Assembly: GCA_018266295.1 (NCBI GenBank)
Contig: JAFEAQ010000008.1
Location: 303,717 to 367,716, forward strand
Length of the DNA stretch: 64,000 nucleotides
Reading direction: 5' to 3'
DNA from: Bdellovibrionales bacterium
GTDB lineage: Bacteria > Bdellovibrionota > Bdellovibrionia > Bdellovibrionales > Bdellovibrionaceae
Under the pieces are notes generated by a model. The model worked only from the letters and a program-made list of their open reading frames with translations. It did not search any database and had not been told where the DNA came from. Each line of letters opens with the position of its first letter. Position 1 is the stretch's first letter. Made by a program: the position numbers and the translations under genes. This document shows positions 61,435 to 64,000 of the stretch, piece by piece.

Positions 61435-62183
61435 TCTCGCAATTCAAAGACATCATTGTTTTCACAGACGGAGCTTGCTCTGGAAACCCAGGCCCTGGCG
61501 GCTGGGGAGCCGTTGTCGTTTTGCCCGAGGGGAAAGTGCAAGAACTCGGTGACGGCGATCGCTCGACCACCAACAATCGCATGGAGATTTCCGGTGTGTT
61601 GGGAGCTTTAGCATATTTAAAAAATATCCCGGGCGATGTGCGTATCTATACGGATTCTACTTATGTCATTCGCGGTATCACCCAATGGGTGTGGGGCTGG
61701 AAGCGTAACAACTGGCTGACTGCTGAAGGCAAAGAGGTTCAAAACAAAGATCTGTGGGAAGAGCTTTCGTATCTTGTGTACAAACGCAAAACCCTCGGCG
61801 AACTCTCATGGCATTATGTGCGTGGGCACACCGGCGTCCCCGGCAATGAACGCTGTGATGAAATCAGTGTCGCTTATTCAAAGGGACAAAGTTTCCGTTT
61901 ATACAGCGGCCCTTTGTTGAAGTATGATCTGCCGATCTTGGATTTGCCGGAGCCGGAAGGCCTGCCTGAAATGAAGTCCTATAATAAGGGCGAAAAAAAG
62001 GCGGCGCATTCTTATCTTAGCAATATCGGCGGCGTGGTTTATCGCCACAAAGATTGGGGCTCCTGTGAGCGTCGAGTGAAAGGGCAGTCCGGAGCCAAGT
62101 TCAAAAAAACAATGTCCGCCAGCGAAGAGCAAGACGTTTTGAAATCCTGGGGTTTAGCTGGGGCTGTTATCAAAGAAGGATAG
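61431..62183 (+). CDS. rnhA: Ribonuclease HI with C-terminal hybrid-binding-like domain
   Basis: RNase HI degrades RNA in RNA:DNA hybrids. The catalytic domain (about 5-155) has FTDGACSGNPGPGGWGA, the second acidic residue in NNRMEISGVLGAL, YTDSTYVI and the last Asp in GNERCDEIS. The protein is 250 residues rather than about 155. The C-terminal 45 residues (GGVVYRHKDWGSCERRVKG then GAKFKKTMSASEEQDVL) resemble the hybrid-binding/Cauli_VI domain, which in other bacteria and eukaryotes sits at the N-terminus. The start is GTG overlapping the kinase stop by four bases. The catalytic identity is certain; the C-terminal assignment is inferred. Confidence 0.9.
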   Translation: MISQFKDIIVFTDGACSGNPGPGGWGAVVVLPEGKVQELGDGDRSTTNNRMEISGVLGALAYLKNIPGDVRIYTDSTYVIRGITQWVWGWKRNNWLTAEGKEVQNKDLWEELSYLVYKRKTLGELSWHYVRGHTGVPGNERCDEISVAYSKGQSFRLYSGPLLKYDLPILDLPEPEGLPEMKSYNKGEKKAAHSYLSNIGGVVYRHKDWGSCERRVKGQSGAKFKKTMSASEEQDVLKSWGLAGAVIKEG

Positions 62184-62188
62184 TGAGC

Positions 62189-62965
62189 ATGGAAATCAAA
62201 GGCGCGCACATCATGATCACGGGAGCCAGTCGCGGAATTGGTCGGGCCTTTGCAAAGTCCTGTGCAGAAGATAAAGCGCATCTGCATCTTGTGGTTCGCA
62301 AAAAAGATGCCGCTCTTGTGAAAGAGATGGAAGAGGCCGGTGCTGAGTCCGTGACTTTGTGGACGGCGGATCTTTCAAGCCCCCATTCCATTGCGAAACT
62401 TATTGAAGCGACATCTGATTTAAAGCTCGATATTCTATTCAATAACGCCGGTGTTTTGACAGGCGGAGTTCTGGACAAACAGAGCGAAGAAGACATCGCT
62501 AATGTCTTTCAAGTCAACGTCATCGCCCTTGTGCAACTGACACGTGCCTTTCTTCCAGGAATGCTTCGACGTAAGCGCGGAAAAATCATTAATAACTCAA
62601 GTGTTTCGGCAATCATGCACATTCCAGGGGCCTCCACTTACAGCGCGAGTAAGGCAGCTGTCTTGGCTTTTACGGAATGTTTGAAAAACGAATTGCACGG
62701 TACGAAGGTGACGGCCCTCAGTCTCGTCACTCCGGGAATTAAAACCGGCATGTATGATGAGATCGCTGAAAAGTACGGCGATCATTTCGAAGAAATTCCT
62801 GGTGATGCTATCAGCCCGCAAACTTACGCGAAGATGATTCGTGAAGCCGTGCTCAATGATCTCACTCTCCTCGAGCCGCAGGGGCTTACCGGCGTGGGGT
62901 TGAAAATCGCTAAGTATATTCCTCAAGTCTTCGACTGGGGCGCTCGCCGTAAATTCAAGCGGTGA
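62189..62965 (+). CDS. Short-chain dehydrogenase/reductase
   Basis: A 258-residue Rossmann-fold oxidoreductase. The cofactor motif is TGASRGIGRAFA near residue 10, the NNAG motif in ILFNNAGVLTGG, the catalytic Ser in NNSSVSAIMHIPGAS, and YSASKAA with the catalytic Tyr and Lys. The segment SLVTPGIKTGMYDE near residue 185 is typical of classical SDRs acting on lipid-like or polyketide substrates. No specific substrate can be read. The ATG at 62189 has AAGGA 8 bases upstream; a GTG at 62183 is an alternative. It follows rnhA closely, so kinase, rnhA and this gene form one operon. Confidence 0.9.
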   Translation: MEIKGAHIMITGASRGIGRAFAKSCAEDKAHLHLVVRKKDAALVKEMEEAGAESVTLWTADLSSPHSIAKLIEATSDLKLDILFNNAGVLTGGVLDKQSEEDIANVFQVNVIALVQLTRAFLPGMLRRKRGKIINNSSVSAIMHIPGASTYSASKAAVLAFTECLKNELHGTKVTALSLVTPGIKTGMYDEIAEKYGDHFEEIPGDAISPQTYAKMIREAVLNDLTLLEPQGLTGVGLKIAKYIPQVFDWGARRKFKR

Positions 62966-63389
62966 TATCGCCTCCATCGCCCTCGCGGACTAGATATTTT
63001 TTTGTTTAAAATGGCCAGAAATGTTCCATATGTCTTTAAGAGGTACGCCCCGTGTGAGACAAGACTGGCGCGAAAATTAGGCCTGTTCCAGAAAATTCCA
63101 TTCGACGAAATTTCAATTCTTTTTGACACATGTTCGAGCGAAAGGTGAAAAAAACTAGTTGGCCTTCTCAATCTCGGCCCGTTTTCAAGAGGAAGTCTTG
63201 TAATTTCGGCTCAAACAGACCTGTAATAGGGGGAAATTCTCATTTTGAGATGCGTCCATTGTCGCAAACGTCCCCATGTTCGAAAATTTAATCAAATTTC
63301 GATTGTATAGTTTCTGCACCGAAGTACTTAATAGAACACATATTTTTACCGATCTTTAACTCATGGGTTGTTGTAACAGGTTAAACTCC
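62966..63389. other. 424-base gap without a gene
   Basis: I see no convincing gene here. It contains TTGACA around 63122 but no matching -10, and TTGTATAG around 63303-63310, which could be the -10 of a promoter for the right-edge gene. The composition is AT-rich from 63240 on, as expected for an upstream control region. Confidence 0.4.
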
Positions 63390-64000
63390 ATGGTTGGTGG
63401 GTTCCAAATAAAGCGCCTTCTGCGTGCTTTAGGCCTGTTATTTGTTGTTGCCCTATATATCTCCTTCTCATTCCAAAACGCCTTTGCTGCCTCGGGCATC
63501 ACCTACACCGGACGAATTTTTAAAGGTGATCAACCACTGGATAGTGGTGTTGTCCGCTTCGATGTTTGGGTAAAAACAAAAGACAACTGCGTGCTTTACT
63601 ATGAACGCCGCAATATCGATATGACGGGTTCTAGTGGTACTTACGCATTTGAAATCGGTGATGCGAATATCATTCCTGGTTCACAGAGCTTTCCGCAATC
63701 AGGTATTCAAACCATTGGCGACATTTTTAATAATGCGAAGTCACGCGCTAATGGTGACGTTGATACAAGTCTTCCGTGTTCAACCTTCAATCCTACTTCA
63801 GATGAAGGCCGCTTGATGACAGTGTCGTTCACTCCGCAAGGGGAGACGGCGCAAGCATTGCCAGACTTAGCGATCACTGCGGTGCCTACGGCATTCCAGG
63901 CTTTCAATGCAAACAAAGTCAATGGCTATGGCACGGGCGATCTTTTGAAAGTAGATCCGACGGTTGTTCAAACGACATACGCCAATGGCGCTTTGACACA
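63390..64000 (+). CDS. Truncated exported fibre-like or adhesin-like protein (runs off the window)
   Basis: At least 203 residues, continuing past the right edge. After a basic N-terminus and hydrophobic signal (LLRALGLLFVVALYISF) the cleavage site is near QNAFAAS. The following segment reads ITYTGRIFKGDQPLDSGVVRF and later PDLAITAVPTAFQAFNANKVNGYGTGDLLKVD, a pattern typical of the N-terminus of long, repetitive surface or trimeric-fibre proteins in Bdellovibrio-type genomes. The ATG at 63390 has AGG about 10 bases upstream; an ATG at 63363 is possible. The assignment is by pattern only because the diagnostic C-terminus is outside the window. Confidence 0.7.
   Translation, partial: MVGGFQIKRLLRALGLLFVVALYISFSFQNAFAASGITYTGRIFKGDQPLDSGVVRFDVWVKTKDNCVLYYERRNIDMTGSSGTYAFEIGDANIIPGSQSFPQSGIQTIGDIFNNAKSRANGDVDTSLPCSTFNPTSDEGRLMTVSFTPQGETAQALPDLAITAVPTAFQAFNANKVNGYGTGDLLKVDPTVVQTTYANGALT

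Overview
The window reads as chromosome of a Bdellovibrio-like predator (Bdellovibrionota). The basis is inference from content: a TIGR02147-family regulator (a family strongly expanded in Bdellovibrio), a very high density of secreted lipoproteins and small outer-membrane beta-barrels, envelope-active hydrolases, and a truncated fibre-like secreted protein at the right edge. No rRNA, tRNA, CRISPR array, prophage or transposase gene was recognised. Genes are tightly packed and many overlap by 1-25 bases.

Layout. 0-1.4 kb: a NUDIX hydrolase and two AT-rich unknown genes. 1.5-12.3 kb: a nearly complete haem pathway. hemB diverges from a nine-gene run hemA - hemC/hemD fusion - hemL - histidine kinase - OmpR-type response regulator - hemE - hemN - hemY - hemH, in which every junction overlaps or is separated by only 12 bases. 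The two-component pair sits inside the operon, and an 11-base-period direct repeat resembling a Pho box lies between hemB and hemA. 12.3-18.2 kb: a SleB-like secreted hydrolase, a beta-barrel, an ankyrin-catalase operon with an OxyR-like dyad upstream, and a secreted alkaline-phosphatase-superfamily enzyme with a start-codon hairpin. 18.2-22.9 kb (minus): recN, nadK and oligopeptidase A.

23-31 kb: envelope and secreted proteins on the minus strand: a Tyr/Cys-rich lipoprotein, a polysaccharide deacetylase lipoprotein, a phospholipase-D-like lipoprotein, and a four-gene operon of unknown exported proteins. Embedded among them, on the plus strand, is the TIGR02147-family regulator. The same palindrome (TTAACCA-TT-TGGTTAA) sits about 115-131 bases upstream of both the phospholipase gene and the four-gene operon, and just upstream of the regulator, which defines a candidate local regulon. 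This is the most promising undescribed system in the window.

31-39 kb: a sterol-desaturase-type hydroxylase, an AlkD-like DNA repair protein, exported proteins, a long-chain acyl-CoA synthetase, a membrane-anchored Ser/Thr kinase with PEGA domains, coaE and a secreted nuclease. 40-46 kb: three paralogous PorV-like barrels and two apparently paralogous lipoproteins. 46-51.7 kb: addB-addA recombination nuclease. 51.8-53.5 kb: pckA. 53.6-59.4 kb: a 1640-residue metzincin-type lipoprotein protease with a beta-barrel gene. 59.6-63 kb: a PAS histidine kinase, RNase HI with a C-terminal hybrid-binding-like domain, and an SDR dehydrogenase. From 63.4 kb: a truncated exported protein running off the window.

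Two inverted-repeat elements of one family (core GGTnCCAGGTC) lie at 31.0 kb and 41.8 kb; the second supplies the stop codons of both genes that converge on it. All function calls are from motif recognition by eye; no database search was run.
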